64,000 nt of DNA from Clostridium sp. GTDB lineage: Bacteria; Bacillota; Clostridia; Acetivibrionales; Acetivibrionaceae. Location of the stretch: the NCBI GenBank assembly GCA_012517995.1, contig JAAYTS010000144.1, positions 23,879 to 87,878 of the forward strand, written 5' to 3'. Of this stretch, positions 1-9,915 are shown in pieces (within the stretch, counting starts at the first letter, position 1; each line of letters starts with the position of its first letter). The position numbers were made by a program, and so were the translations under genes. The notes below the pieces were generated by a model, which had not been told where the DNA came from, did not search any database, and saw nothing but the letters and a program-made list of their open reading frames with translations.

Positions 1-43
1 ATTCACATTAAAAAATACTAAATCTACTTAAAATGAATGTTTT

Positions 44-49
44 TATAAT
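44..49 (+). promoter_or_regulatory. Possible -10 element for the ApgM-like gene
   Basis: A perfect TATAAT lies about 55 bases ahead of the start codon. No good -35 hexamer is found 17 bases upstream, so this is a weak call based on the -10 alone. Confidence 0.3.
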
Positions 50-104
50 GTGTAAATATTTATTTAACTACTATAAAATATTTTATTAAAGGAACTGATT
101 GCAA

Positions 105-1310
105 ATGAAATATGTATTAATTTTAGGGGACGGTATGTCAGATTACCCTTTAGAACAATTAAATAATAAAACACCTTTGCAGTGTGCTAAAAAGCCCAAT
201 ATTGATTTTTTGGCTCAAAATGCTGAAGTAGGAATGGTTAAAACAGTACCCCAGGGTTTGCCCCCTGGAAGTGATGTGGCTAACCTTTCAGTTATGGGAT
301 ATGACCCGAAAATATATTATACAGGTAGATCACCTTTAGAAGCAGTCAGTATGGGGCTTAAATTATCTGATACTGATGTGACATTAAGATGTAATTTGGT
401 GACTCTTTCTGATGAAGAACAGTATGAAAATAAAGTAATGGTAGACTATAGCGCTGATGAAATAAGTTCTGAAGAGTCTAAAATATTAATAGAAGAAATA
501 AATAAACATTTTAAAACAGATAAAATATCCTTTTACTCTGGAATAAGCTATAGGCACTGTATGGTATGGGGTAATGGTCTGACAAAATTAAATTTAACAC
601 CCCCCCATGATATATTAGAAAAGAAGATAGGCAGCTACCTTCCAGATAACAAAATGATTTTGGATATGATGGTTAAAAGCTATGACATATTAAAAGACCA
701 TCCAGTAAATAAAGAAAGAGTCTCTAAAGGACTTAATGCTGCCAATTCAATTTGGCTATGGGGGGAAGGCAAAAAACCTAATATCCCTAAATTTTATGAT
801 ATGTATAAAATTCAAGGCTCTGTTGTATCCGCTGTTGACCTTGTTAAAGGAATAGGAATTTTAGCTGGTCTAAACAGTGTAGAAGTGGAAGGTGCTACAG
901 GCAATATTCACACAAATTTTAAAGGTAAAGCTTTGGCAGCACTAGAACAACTAGAATCAGGATGTGATTTTGTATACCTGCATATTGAAGCACCCGATGA
1001 ATGTGGGCATAGGTATGAAATAGAAAATAAAGTAAGATCTATAGAGTTAATAGATGAACAGGTTGTTGGTACAATTTTAAAAGGACTCCAAAAATATGAG
1101 GACTATAAAATTTTGATTCTTCCTGATCATCCTACTCCATTATCACTTAGAACTCATACTTCAGAACCTGTGCCATATTTGCTTTATCAAAAATCCTCAA
1201 ATAAAGATTCTGGCTTAACAGGATATGATGAGTTGCAGGCAAAAAGCACAAATGTTTTTATTGATGAAGGTCATAAACTTATGAAACATTTTATTTTAGA
1301 TGATAAATAG
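105..1310 (+). CDS. apgM: Cofactor-independent phosphoglycerate mutase family (archaeal type, ApgM-like)
   Basis: About 401 residues, the usual length of the archaeal-type ApgM family (alkaline-phosphatase superfamily). Seen: the N-terminal metal site GDGMSD, the segment SDVANLSVMGYDP that carries the nucleophilic serine, APDECGH, LPDHPTP and HTSEPVPY, which together supply the metal-binding Asp/His residues. The family interconverts 3- and 2-phosphoglycerate in glycolysis; a bacterial subgroup has been proposed to act as homoserine kinase in threonine synthesis, and the sequence alone does not separate the two. I chose the ATG at 105 over a TTG at 99 because the AAAGGA Shine-Dalgarno at 88-93 fits ATG better and the conserved part starts right after it. 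Monocistronic; a hairpin follows at 1326-1386. Confidence 0.85.
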   Translation: MKYVLILGDGMSDYPLEQLNNKTPLQCAKKPNIDFLAQNAEVGMVKTVPQGLPPGSDVANLSVMGYDPKIYYTGRSPLEAVSMGLKLSDTDVTLRCNLVTLSDEEQYENKVMVDYSADEISSEESKILIEEINKHFKTDKISFYSGISYRHCMVWGNGLTKLNLTPPHDILEKKIGSYLPDNKMILDMMVKSYDILKDHPVNKERVSKGLNAANSIWLWGEGKKPNIPKFYDMYKIQGSVVSAVDLVKGIGILAGLNSVEVEGATGNIHTNFKGKALAALEQLESGCDFVYLHIEAPDECGHRYEIENKVRSIELIDEQVVGTILKGLQKYEDYKILILPDHPTPLSLRTHTSEPVPYLLYQKSSNKDSGLTGYDELQAKSTNVFIDEGHKLMKHFILDDK

Positions 1311-1325
1311 GGAATGTAAATAATA

Positions 1326-1386
1326 AGAGCCTTGCCAATTGTTGGGGTTTTGCACATAGATTTTTCAGTAACTGGCAAGGCTTATT
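1326..1386. terminator. Long-loop inverted repeat, probable bidirectional terminator
   Basis: The arms AGCCTTGCCA (1328-1337) and TGGCAAGGCT (1373-1382) are perfect complements and extend with AATAA/TTATT outside. The 35-nt loop is unusually long for an intrinsic terminator. It lies between two convergent genes and ends in TTATTTGTTTG on the plus strand, so transcript ends for both are plausible. Confidence 0.5.
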
Positions 1387-1399
1387 TGTTTGTCAAATT

Positions 1400-2893
1400 T
1401 TAGAAATCATATTCTATTATAACAGCTCCATTTTCTTTTATGTTCTTTTTTTCCTCATCTGAAATATTTAAATCCCACAATTTTTCACTATATTCTTCTC
1501 CTTTTTCAAAAACCACTATTTTATTTATAACTAGTTTTGCAATTTTATGAGTAATTCCCTTTTTGCAAATATTATTTTTTATAGATTCTAAAAAATTATT
1601 TATATCTTTAATTTCAAAATTTCTTTTCTCTATACTTTCAATTTCTTTTTTTAAAACTAAAATATTTTTCTCTATTTTTTCATTGATTCTTAAAAATAAT
1701 TCTTCAGATATTTTACCTTCAAGCCTGTCTTGATAAATTATTTCCTGCTGCCTTTTTTTATATTCAATTTGTTTTTTTATTGTATCAATTAAAGCATCTT
1801 TTTTATTATTTCCCCATTTTTCCCTGGAAATTATTTTTATTACATCTTTATTTTTGAAAAAAATAATTAAATCATTTAATATAATTTCAGCCAAATCCCT
1901 TTCACATATATGATGACTGGTGCATGAAGATTTACCCAACTTACTGTAACTGCTGCAAATGTAGCCCATAGGTCTTTCCTTTCGCTTTCTGGCATACATT
2001 AGGCTTCCACATCCTCCGCAGTACAATAATCCCTTAAATGTATGTAATTCGCCCTTGTGAGGACTTAATATTTTATTCCTTCTTTTTCTAATCTCCTGTA
2101 TTTTTTCATACTCCTGCCTTTTTATAATTGGCTCATGAGTGTTTTTTGTTATTATCCATTTATCCTCTGGAAGCCTTCTTATCTTTTTACTTTTAAAACT
2201 TATCTTCTCACTTACCCCTTGTACAGTATCACCTGCATAAACTCTGCTGCAAATAATCCTTCTAATAGTTGTAGCATTCCAAGCCCCCCCACCTGGTGAA
2301 GGACATCCCTCTTTGTTTAAAAAATTTGCTATATAAGAGTATCCATAACCCTCCCCATAAAGGCTGTATATTTTTTTAACCACCACCGCCTCATCCCTTT
2401 TTATAATAAGTTTATTTTTATGGGAGGGGGATTTTTCATAACCATATGGTGCCTTTCCAATATACTCACCTTTTTCAATTTTAAATCTTAGACTTGCCCT
2501 GATTTTTCTAGAAATATCTTGAATATATCGCTCATTATACCAAGTCTCAATGCCAACCGTCTCATTATCCTTTAAACTATCATATCTTCCATCAAAAGTC
2601 TTTACTCTTACTCCATTTTCTTCTAAAAAATCAAGAAATAATAGGGTTTTGGCATTATTTCTTCCTAAACGGGATAAGTCTTTTATTATAAGTAAATTAA
2701 TACTTTTATTTAAAACATCTTCTTTTAAGGCTTCTATCCCATCTCTTTCAAAACCCGCCCCGGATACATTATCATCTATGTAAATCCTCTTTATATCTCC
2801 TAAATTATTGGTTTTTACATATTCTATGAGCAGATCTCTTTGAGTCTCAATAGTCTCATAATTCTCTTCCCTATCGTCTCTGCTCTCCCTCAC
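1400..2893 (-). CDS. Large serine recombinase (resolvase + recombinase + zinc ribbon)
   Basis: Site-specific DNA recombinase of the large serine family. From the GTG at 2893: resolvase catalytic domain about 1-135 with the nucleophile Ser in RESRD at residue 4 and the LSRLGRN arginine motif near 75; Recombinase domain about 145-250; zinc ribbon with C292-x2-C295, C313 and C324; then a Lys/Glu-rich coiled coil. Odd: the frame stays open upstream to a stop at 2939-2941, and the skipped codons read YKTAIYV, the expected first beta strand. No ATG, GTG or TTG is available there, only ATA (2921-2923) and ATT, placed correctly behind GGAGTGAGG. The protein therefore either starts at a rare codon or has lost its start. 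No prophage or transposon cargo adjoins it. Confidence 0.8.
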   Translation of the reverse strand: MRESRDDREENYETIETQRDLLIEYVKTNNLGDIKRIYIDDNVSGAGFERDGIEALKEDVLNKSINLLIIKDLSRLGRNNAKTLLFLDFLEENGVRVKTFDGRYDSLKDNETVGIETWYNERYIQDISRKIRASLRFKIEKGEYIGKAPYGYEKSPSHKNKLIIKRDEAVVVKKIYSLYGEGYGYSYIANFLNKEGCPSPGGGAWNATTIRRIICSRVYAGDTVQGVSEKISFKSKKIRRLPEDKWIITKNTHEPIIKRQEYEKIQEIRKRRNKILSPHKGELHTFKGLLYCGGCGSLMYARKRKERPMGYICSSYSKLGKSSCTSHHICERDLAEIILNDLIIFFKNKDVIKIISREKWGNNKKDALIDTIKKQIEYKKRQQEIIYQDRLEGKISEELFLRINEKIEKNILVLKKEIESIEKRNFEIKDINNFLESIKNNICKKGITHKIAKLVINKIVVFEKGEEYSEKLWDLNISDEEKKNIKENGAVIIEYDF

Positions 2894-3142
2894 ATAAATA
2901 GCAGTTTTATAAAATTCACATATAATTGCCTCACTCCATTAACAACCTTATTAATTTTTTAATGATAATTTCCCATTTTTCATTTTTATATTTGTATTTT
3001 TTTATAACAATTTTAGATTTTAATTTTTTAAATTTCATAAATACCATTTTAAACTATATGCTTTTCTAATTATTAATATATGCATTAAGTTTAAGGCATA
3101 AAAATTGTCCTTAAATTAAATTAAGAACTTATTTAAAAAACC

Positions 3143-3727
3143 CTATCTTATTATTCTTTCCTCAGTAACAATCATATCTAATGGTACATCATGTTCTTCT
3201 GTGGGTATGTGGCTGCAAATTTGAACTTCAAAGGCAATCCCCACCTTATGACATCCTTCTTTGGTATCTTTTAAAAAGGCATCATAATACCCTGCTCCAT
3301 AACCAATTCTATTTCTTTTTTCATCAAAAGCAACTCCCGGAACCACAACCATATCTATTGTTTTTCCATGAACTTTTTTAGCTGCCTCTTCTTTTGGCTC
3401 TAAAATACCATATGTACCTTTACTTAACTGGTTTTTTATATCTGTTATTTGATAAACTTCAAGGTATCCTCTTTTTGATTGGCGGACAACTTTTGGCAAA
3501 AAAACTTTTTTCCCCATTTCAAAACATTTTTCTATTATAAATTTAGTTGAAACTTCATTGGAAAAATCCATATAAACCATAATGTTTTTACTTTCTAAAA
3601 ACTCCTTTAGTACTATAATTTTATTTGTTATGATTTTACTTTTTTCCAATACATCCTTTTCTAAAAGTTCTTTTCTAAGTTCTAATACCTTTTTTCTCAT
3701 TTCTTTTTTGCTTTTCAAAAATACCAC
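3143..3727 (-). CDS. fthC: 5-formyltetrahydrofolate cyclo-ligase
   Basis: ATP-dependent conversion of 5-formyl-THF to 5,10-methenyl-THF in one-carbon metabolism (MTHFS/YgfA family, cytosolic). 194 residues, normal length. Seen: the basic N-terminal helix with KKEMRKK, and the family signature around RNRIGYGAGYYDAFL followed by the VGIAFEVQ strand. It lies 4 bases after cobT and is surely co-transcribed with it. The start is uncertain: GTG at 3727 is only two bases from GAGG, while an in-frame TTG at 3718 has better spacing. Confidence 0.9.
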   Translation of the reverse strand: MVFLKSKKEMRKKVLELRKELLEKDVLEKSKIITNKIIVLKEFLESKNIMVYMDFSNEVSTKFIIEKCFEMGKKVFLPKVVRQSKRGYLEVYQITDIKNQLSKGTYGILEPKEEAAKKVHGKTIDMVVVPGVAFDEKRNRIGYGAGYYDAFLKDTKEGCHKVGIAFEVQICSHIPTEEHDVPLDMIVTEERIIR

Positions 3728-3731
3728 ATCC

Positions 3732-4790
3732 TCAAACCTGTTCTACATACTGCTTTATATTTGCATCTTCAAATGTCCCCATATTTTTATACGCGTACAA
3801 AGCGCACTCAATAATATTAAAAGCTAAAGCTGCTCCTGTACCTTCACCAAGTCTCATGCCTAAATCAAGCATTGGTTTAAGTTTTAGTGCTTCCATCACC
3901 TTCTTGCTCCCTGGCTCTGCTGAAGCATGGGAAGAAATAATAAAGTTTTTAACTTTTGGCTCTAATTTAACAGCTGCCAGTGCCGCTGTAGCAGATATAA
4001 AACCATCTATAACTATTGGAATCCTATATGCCGCAGCACCGATAAAACAGCCTGTAAGACCAGCTAAATCAAATCCCCCCACTTTAGAAATAACATCTAA
4101 AACATCATCAGCATCAGGCTTATTTAACTGTATAGCTTTTTTTACAACTTCTACTTTATTTCTAAACCCTTCAAAAGACAAGCCTGAACCATATCCCACC
4201 ATCTCTTCTGGTTTACTCTTTGTAAGAACAACTGAAACAGCACTGCTTGTGGTTGTATTTCCTATTCCCATCTCACCGGTTCCTAGCAATTCAACACCTT
4301 TATCCTTTAAATCCCTCACAATAGAAATACCTGTCTCAATTGCCTTTACTCCTTCTTCCCTGGTCATAGCAGGCCCTTTTGCTATATTCCATGTTCCTCT
4401 TCTTATTTTTCTGTTTAATATTCCTTCACATTCAATATCATCATCCACTCCTATATCCACCACAACTATATCTGCATTTACAAATTTAGTAAAAACATTT
4501 ATACCCGTAATTCCTTTTAAAAAATTACGGGTTACCGAAGCTGTAACACTTTTAGGACACGAGCTGACTCTTTCTTCAACAACCCCATTATCTGCACACA
4601 TAATTATAACAGTTTTTTTATGTACATTGGGAAATAGCTGTCCTCTTATGCCAACAATTTGTTGTACCAACTTCTCAAGTTTACCTAAACTTCCTAAAGG
4701 CTTTGTCAAACTATCAAGCCTTTTTTTTGCCTTATCCACTAATTTCTCATCTAAATCCCCTATACATTCTAATGTCTCCCTAAGAACCAT
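3732..4790 (-). CDS. cobT: Nicotinate-nucleotide-dimethylbenzimidazole phosphoribosyltransferase CobT
   Basis: Makes alpha-ribazole phosphate from nicotinate mononucleotide and the lower-ligand base for cobamide assembly. About 352 residues, as usual. Seen: the conserved GEMGIGNTTTSSA loop in the middle, and GMRLGEGTGAAL near the C-terminus, which holds the catalytic glutamate. I preferred the second of two consecutive ATG codons because GGAGG then sits 6 bases away. No other cobalamin genes are in the window, so this may serve salvage or lower-ligand remodelling. It is the middle gene of a three-gene operon with an upstream unknown gene and fthC downstream. Confidence 0.92.
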   Translation of the reverse strand: MVLRETLECIGDLDEKLVDKAKKRLDSLTKPLGSLGKLEKLVQQIVGIRGQLFPNVHKKTVIIMCADNGVVEERVSSCPKSVTASVTRNFLKGITGINVFTKFVNADIVVVDIGVDDDIECEGILNRKIRRGTWNIAKGPAMTREEGVKAIETGISIVRDLKDKGVELLGTGEMGIGNTTTSSAVSVVLTKSKPEEMVGYGSGLSFEGFRNKVEVVKKAIQLNKPDADDVLDVISKVGGFDLAGLTGCFIGAAAYRIPIVIDGFISATAALAAVKLEPKVKNFIISSHASAEPGSKKVMEALKLKPMLDLGMRLGEGTGAALAFNIIECALYAYKNMGTFEDANIKQYVEQV

Positions 4791-4813
4791 CATTATCCTC
4801 CCATAATATAAAT

Positions 4814-5122
4814 TTATATACTTTCTTTATGTATTTCTTCTTTATAATATAAATACAATAATGCTTTAATTATATCATTATAATTTTCATATGTTACTGG
4901 ATGCACATCATTCTTGTCAACCTGTACACAAACAGAAATTTTATGTTTATCATTGTTGTCAATAACAGTACTTATCATTTCAATAGCATCTAAGGGTTTT
5001 CTGTAAACATAAATCCACTGCTCTACTCCATCGTCTATATCCAGCTCTTTTTCATAGAATTTTTCTAAAAAACACTTAATTGCCCCAGCCTTCCTTGAGG
5101 ATAGATTTACAGTAACGTACAT
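4814..5122 (-). CDS. Unknown 102-residue protein upstream of cobT
   Basis: Not recognised. A small alpha/beta-looking soluble protein beginning MYVTVNLSSRKAGAIKCFLE, rich in charged residues, without signal peptide or membrane segment. It has a strong AGGAGG ribosome site 7 bases before ATG and ends about 20 bases before cobT, so it heads the cobT-fthC transcript. Function cannot be inferred beyond this linkage. Confidence 0.7.
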   Translation of the reverse strand: MYVTVNLSSRKAGAIKCFLEKFYEKELDIDDGVEQWIYVYRKPLDAIEMISTVIDNNDKHKISVCVQVDKNDVHPVTYENYNDIIKALLYLYYKEEIHKESI

Positions 5123-5324
5123 TTAATTACCTCCTGTTTTTTGTTAAATGAATTGATGTACCTCCATCAATACTTAAATTAGACAATATAATTTAAAATC
5201 CTTTATGTAATTTTTTCTTTAAATCTATATAAAATAAAATACCATTTGAAAATGTTTGTTTTTTTTAAGCTTTTTGAGAATAATATTTATAAATTATAAA
5301 TAGGAATGGAGGAGTATTTTTAAA

Positions 5325-6239
5325 ATGAAAAATAAAATAATTATATTATTTTCTATAATATTAACAGCTTTTTTTGGATGCAGTGTAAACAGTGAAAATA
5401 ACCAGCAGCTACAGCAACAACAGCTAAGTTTTGAAAAAAATAAAAATGAAGTACCTAAAGATTTAGAAAAAATAGAAGAAAGTATTGAAAAAATTTTTCT
5501 AGAATTAAACGGTCCTGCTTCAAATGTTGAAAAGGATAAAAATAACCAAGACTTAAAAGATAACAAAGATAAAAAAGAGGAAAATGGTGAAAATAATCAA
5601 GATAGCAGTAAAGAAGGAAAAAAGGAAGGAGAGAATAAAAAAGAAGAGGATAAAAAGCTTCAAGATGAAAATAAAGATGAAAGAAAAGAAGAACAAACAG
5701 ATAAAGACAATGAACAAAATGATTGGGAAAAAACTTATGGCATAATAAATAATTTGCATTATCAGTGGAACAATTTTACCTCTTTTGCTATGGAAATAAA
5801 TGCACCCAGAGAAATTATTGATAGTTTTAGTGTATCTTTGAACAATCTTACAAATATGGTTTTAAACAAAGATACAGTTAATTCACTAATGGCTGCAAAC
5901 ACTCTTTATTCTTATATTCCAGACCTATATATGCTTTTTGATACACCCTACTCTCCTGAAATAAAAAGACTTCGCCACTATGCCAGAAGTACAATGTTAA
6001 ATGCTTTAACAGAAAACTGGACTGATTCAGAAAAAGACCTGCAAAATCTTAAATCATCCTGGTCTTTTTATAAAACTTCCATACAAAAGGACCGTCCTGA
6101 AAGAACAAATAAATTAGACTATTCCATTTACGAACTTGAAATGGTTATAAATGAAAAAAACAAAACTCTTTCTGACATAAAAGGCCGGGTAACTTTAAAT
6201 AACATTGATGTTTTGGAAAAGGAGGAAAAAAGAAAGTAG
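5325..6239 (+). CDS. Putative lipoprotein with Lys/Glu/Asn-rich spacer
   Basis: 304 residues. A short signal peptide ends in a lipobox (TAFFGC, Cys at about residue 20), so the mature protein is expected to be lipid-anchored to the outer face of the membrane. Residues about 45-130 are a low-complexity Lys/Glu/Asp/Asn spacer, followed by a helical C-terminal domain (about 130-304) containing WNNFTSFAMEINAPREIID. No enzymatic motif is seen. GGAGGAG lies 9 bases before ATG. It is followed 75 bases later by tmcAL on the same strand. Function unknown; a sensor or cell-wall-spanning role would be speculation. Confidence 0.75.
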   Translation: MKNKIIILFSIILTAFFGCSVNSENNQQLQQQQLSFEKNKNEVPKDLEKIEESIEKIFLELNGPASNVEKDKNNQDLKDNKDKKEENGENNQDSSKEGKKEGENKKEEDKKLQDENKDERKEEQTDKDNEQNDWEKTYGIINNLHYQWNNFTSFAMEINAPREIIDSFSVSLNNLTNMVLNKDTVNSLMAANTLYSYIPDLYMLFDTPYSPEIKRLRHYARSTMLNALTENWTDSEKDLQNLKSSWSFYKTSIQKDRPERTNKLDYSIYELEMVINEKNKTLSDIKGRVTLNNIDVLEKEEKRK

Positions 6240-6314
6240 AGCACAAATTAAAAATTTAATATATAATAAAATTACCAGTTTAAAATAAACCCTTTTAAAG
6301 AAAGGATTTTTTAT

Positions 6315-7571
6315 ATGAAAGTATTAGGACTGATTGTAGAGTATAATCCTTTTCACAATGGACATCTTTATCATATTAATGAGGCAAAAAAAATCACTGG
6401 TGCCAAATATGTGGTTTGTGTAATGAGCGGTAATTTTATTCAAAGAGGAGAGCCTGCAATTATAAATAAATGGGCAAGGGCAAAAATGGCACTGTTAAAC
6501 GGTGCAGATTTAGTAATAGAACTTCCTGTGGTTTATGCACTATCTAGTGCTGAATATTTTGCTTATGGGGCTGTGAAAATTTTAAATGACATTGGAATTG
6601 TAGATTATTTGTGTTTTGGAAGTGAAATAGGAAAAATAAAGCCTCTTGATGATATTGCCAATATTCTCTGTGATGAACCTCTATTATATAAATCACTATT
6701 AAAAAATGAGCTTAAAAAAGGCTTATCTTATCCAGTGGCAAGAAACCAGGCTTTAATAGGTTATTTTCACGCAAAAAAAGACTTTTATAAAGACAGAGAT
6801 GATTTATTAAACAAATCAAATAATATTCTTGGTATAGAATATTTAAAAGCTTTAAAACGTTTAAACAGCAGTATAGTACCTGTTACAATTAAAAGAATTA
6901 ATAATAATTATAATACAGAAGAAATAACAGGAAATATTTCAAGTGCCACAGCTATTAGAAAACACCTTTTAAAATCACATAATTCTTTACAAAATGTTTT
7001 AGATACAACTTTGCCTGAACCCTGCTACAACATCTTAAATAAAGAATTCTCTTCTGGCAGAGGTCCTGTTTTTGCTTCTGATTTTTACCCTATTATTTCT
7101 GCCCTGATAAGAAAATTCCCTGGATGCCACATAAAAGAAATAGCATATGTGGCAGAAGGCTTGGAAAACAGAATAAAAAAAGCAGCAGACAGCAGCGGTA
7201 CATATGATGAGTTGATAAATAAAATATGCACAAAAAGATATACCACTACAAGAATACAGAGAATTCTTATGAATATAATGATAGGAATCACTTCAAGGGA
7301 TATAAAAAATTTTATTCACTTTGGACCCCAATATGCCAAAGTGCTTGGATTTAATGAATCGGGGAAATTTTTAATGTCTCTTATTAAAAAAAATTCCATC
7401 ATTCCCTTAATTCTAAAAACTGCTAACTTTACAGGCTCCTGTAATCCTCTATTGAAAAAGATGCTTGAACTGGAGTGTATTTCCACAGATTTGTATGTAC
7501 TAGGTTATAAAAATCCTGAATATAAAAAAGCTGGACAAGAATTTACTCAAAATATAATTAAAGTTGAGTAA
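6315..7571 (+). CDS. tmcAL: tRNA(Met) cytidine acetate ligase TmcAL
   Basis: ATP- and acetate-dependent acetylation of the wobble cytidine (ac4C34) of elongator tRNA-Met; formerly YlbM. 418 residues. Seen: the nucleotidyltransferase N-terminus GLIVEYNPFHNGHLYHI with the HxGH-type motif, then CVMSGNFIQRGEPA and NKWARAKMALL, all conserved in this family, and SSATAIRKHL further on. The ribosome site AAAGGA lies at proper distance. The gene converges on the chemoreceptor with only 12 bases between stop codons and no obvious terminator hairpin. Confidence 0.93.
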   Translation: MKVLGLIVEYNPFHNGHLYHINEAKKITGAKYVVCVMSGNFIQRGEPAIINKWARAKMALLNGADLVIELPVVYALSSAEYFAYGAVKILNDIGIVDYLCFGSEIGKIKPLDDIANILCDEPLLYKSLLKNELKKGLSYPVARNQALIGYFHAKKDFYKDRDDLLNKSNNILGIEYLKALKRLNSSIVPVTIKRINNNYNTEEITGNISSATAIRKHLLKSHNSLQNVLDTTLPEPCYNILNKEFSSGRGPVFASDFYPIISALIRKFPGCHIKEIAYVAEGLENRIKKAADSSGTYDELINKICTKRYTTTRIQRILMNIMIGITSRDIKNFIHFGPQYAKVLGFNESGKFLMSLIKKNSIIPLILKTANFTGSCNPLLKKMLELECISTDLYVLGYKNPEYKKAGQEFTQNIIKVE

Positions 7572-7583
7572 ACTCTTTTAAAA

Positions 7584-9587
7584 CTAATATTTAAACTTTT
7601 CTATTTCCATCATCATTTTTTGTGATAATTCAGCTAAAAAGTCTGTGGATTCTGCAATCTCCATAATAGATGCAGTTTGCTCTTCTACCGATGCAGAAGC
7701 TTCCTCAGTTCCTGCTGCATTTTCCTGGGAAATTGCCGATAAGTTTGAAATCACATCTATCATATCTTCTTTTTTTCTTTCCATTCGCTCGCTAAACTCA
7801 TTTAATGTTTTAAGCTCCTTTTTCATTATCTCAATAGCGTTAGAAATGCCTTTAAATTTTTTACTTGTATCATCAACAATTTCATTTTGTGATTTAACAA
7901 TCTCTGCTGCCTGTTCTATTGAAATAACAGCTTCTTTACTTTTATCAGAAAGTTCTTGAATGATTTTTAAAATTTCATTGGTAAATTTTCCTGACTGCTC
8001 TGCTAAACCTCTTATCTCATTGGCAACAACTGCAAATCCTTTTCCTGCATCTCCAGCCCTGGCAGCTTCTATAGAAGCATTTAATGCAAGCATATTAGTT
8101 TGGGCTGCAATATCCTTTAACATTTCGCCAGCACTTTCTATTTTTTTTGCACTCTCATTGGTCTCAAAAACAACGCTATTTATTCTTTTACTAGCTTCAC
8201 TATTTTCAATGGTCTTTTCTACTAAATGTTCTAGTACACGAATTCCATCATTTTTAAATATATCAACATTTTCTATAGAATTATTTAAATTATTCCTTAT
8301 TGTTTGAGTATCTTCTATGTAACTTCCCAGCTCTGTAATACTCCCAACACCTTGTTCATTTTCTTTCGCTTGATCAGTGGCTCCTTTTGCAATCTCTTCT
8401 ATTGTTTTTGCTATTTCTCCAGCTGCTAAAGATAGTTGCTGACTGTTAGAAGATAATTCTTCCGAAGAAGAAGTTAGCCTGTCAGACATTTGGGAAATAC
8501 TTTTAATAAGTGATATAAGATTGCTCTGCATCTTTACTACTGACCTGGTTATCACTCCTATTTCATCGGATCTATTTATAGACTTTAAAGCTTTATGATT
8601 TTTATCAAATTTAAGATCATATTCAGACATTCTTTTAATTATATCTACTAAATATTTAATTGGATTTGAAATGGTTCTGGCTAATACTATAGAGGCTAAC
8701 ATACCTAAAATAAACACAAGGATAAAAACCAGTAAAATCATGTTTTTTAAAGATGTAACACTATGCAAAACCTCTTTTTTGTCTGCTGCAATTCCAAGAA
8801 CCCAGTGAGAATTTGGGATTTTTGCTATTGCTGTAATATATTCCTTCCCTAAAAATTCATGATTTGCTAAACCGCTGTTTCCTATTCCTAAACTCTTAAT
8901 AGCTTCTCCTAAGCTTTTTAAGCTTCCCTCACCTTCAATATCTTCAAAAATATTTCTTTGCTCCATTACAAATTCTCTGTTAGGATGTGAATAAAAAGTG
9001 CCATCAGGTCCAAGTAGAAAAGCAAATCCCTTGTCACCTAATCCCATTTCATCTGTTATGTCATTTAATGCTGTTCCATCCTTTCTTCCAATTAAAACAG
9101 CCTCCACTTTTCCATCAACTTCTATTGGTGCAGCAAACATAACCACTACACCATTTGTTACTCTGCTTATTATTGGGTTGGAAATATTTGACTCACCTTG
9201 AAAAGCTTTTTTTACATATTCTCTGTCTCCTAAATTTGCCGTTTCTTCACCTAAAACATAATGTGCCATTCCATCTGGCATCACCACTGCCAAATCTAAA
9301 TAATCTAGTCTCTCTACATCTTCTCTCATTGATTCTTTTTGAATCTGCAAATCCATCGACCTAGTTCTTTCTCTGTTTGCAACTTCATACAAAGATACCA
9401 AGCTAATATTGATGCGCGTTTCGATATGTTTAGCTCCTTCTTCTGCATATCTAATCATTGCCTCTTCAACTTCTTTAATTACGGAATTAGAAGAAACTTT
9501 AATGGAAATTAGCCCAATGGATAAAGATATGAGTAATACAAGAATACCTACAAAAATAGTAATTCTCTTGGATAAATCTAGTTTCAT
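7584..9587 (-). CDS. Methyl-accepting chemotaxis protein (dCache-HAMP-MCP)
   Basis: Transmembrane chemoreceptor, 667 residues. First membrane helix about 8-30; extracellular dCache-type sensor about 35-280 (contains [14 protein letters not shown] and [13 protein letters not shown]); second helix about 282-305; HAMP about 305-360; signalling domain about 390-660 with the hairpin tip [25 protein letters not shown] that binds CheA/CheW. The ligand is unknown. The only other chemotaxis gene here is the lone cheY at 30.2 kb. Confidence 0.93.
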   Translation of the reverse strand: MKLDLSKRITIFVGILVLLISLSIGLISIKVSSNSVIKEVEEAMIRYAEEGAKHIETRINISLVSLYEVANRERTRSMDLQIQKESMREDVERLDYLDLAVVMPDGMAHYVLGEETANLGDREYVKKAFQGESNISNPIISRVTNGVVVMFAAPIEVDGKVEAVLIGRKDGTALNDITDEMGLGDKGFAFLLGPDGTFYSHPNREFVMEQRNIFEDIEGEGSLKSLGEAIKSLGIGNSGLANHEFLGKEYITAIAKIPNSHWVLGIAADKKEVLHSVTSLKNMILLVFILVFILGMLASIVLARTISNPIKYLVDIIKRMSEYDLKFDKNHKALKSINRSDEIGVITRSVVKMQSNLISLIKSISQMSDRLTSSSEELSSNSQQLSLAAGEIAKTIEEIAKGATDQAKENEQGVGSITELGSYIEDTQTIRNNLNNSIENVDIFKNDGIRVLEHLVEKTIENSEASKRINSVVFETNESAKKIESAGEMLKDIAAQTNMLALNASIEAARAGDAGKGFAVVANEIRGLAEQSGKFTNEILKIIQELSDKSKEAVISIEQAAEIVKSQNEIVDDTSKKFKGISNAIEIMKKELKTLNEFSERMERKKEDMIDVISNLSAISQENAAGTEEASASVEEQTASIMEIAESTDFLAELSQKMMMEIEKFKY

Positions 9588-9915
9588 TAGCTACACCTTC
9601 CTAACGTTTTTTAAGTACTGCCATGCATTAAGATATTAATTTAAATTATGAAATTTTCTCATTATTCCTTGAATTTCTATAGAATTGATAATGTTTTTTT
9701 GCTAAATACAATAAGTTTGGGTTTAAGATGTAATATTCTACATTTTAGTTAAAAATCCTTTTTGTATATTTATTATATTTGTACTTTTGTAATTTGTTTT
9801 TTTAACTACCATTTGGTTAAAACTTGTAAAAAAGCTTTAGGCAGCTATTTTTTCACCACCTAAAGCTTATTTTAGACCTTTTTTACCTGTTAGATTATTT
9901 ATTTAAACTGCCTTT
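9588..9915. other. Intergenic gap, 328 bases
   Basis: AT-rich spacer between the chemoreceptor start and the RNase J end (both minus strand). Apart from the terminator at 9832-9868 I see no gene. It must hold the chemoreceptor promoter, but I found neither a convincing sigma-A nor a flagellar sigma-type box. Confidence 0.5.
9826..9868 (-). terminator. Terminator of the RNase J gene
   Basis: Arms AAGCTTTAGG (9832-9841) and CCTAAAGCTT (9859-9868) form a perfect 10-bp stem with a 17-nt loop. On the minus strand it is followed by a T run (9826-9832). Confidence 0.7.

Noticed and set aside
1311-3142. Integrated element around the recombinase
   Set aside because: I looked for flanking direct repeats, cargo genes or a split host gene and found none, so an element boundary cannot be supported.
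3856-4806. Long plus-strand open frame opposite cobT
   Set aside because: It is the antisense shadow of a clear cobT gene, with no ribosome site or recognisable domain.
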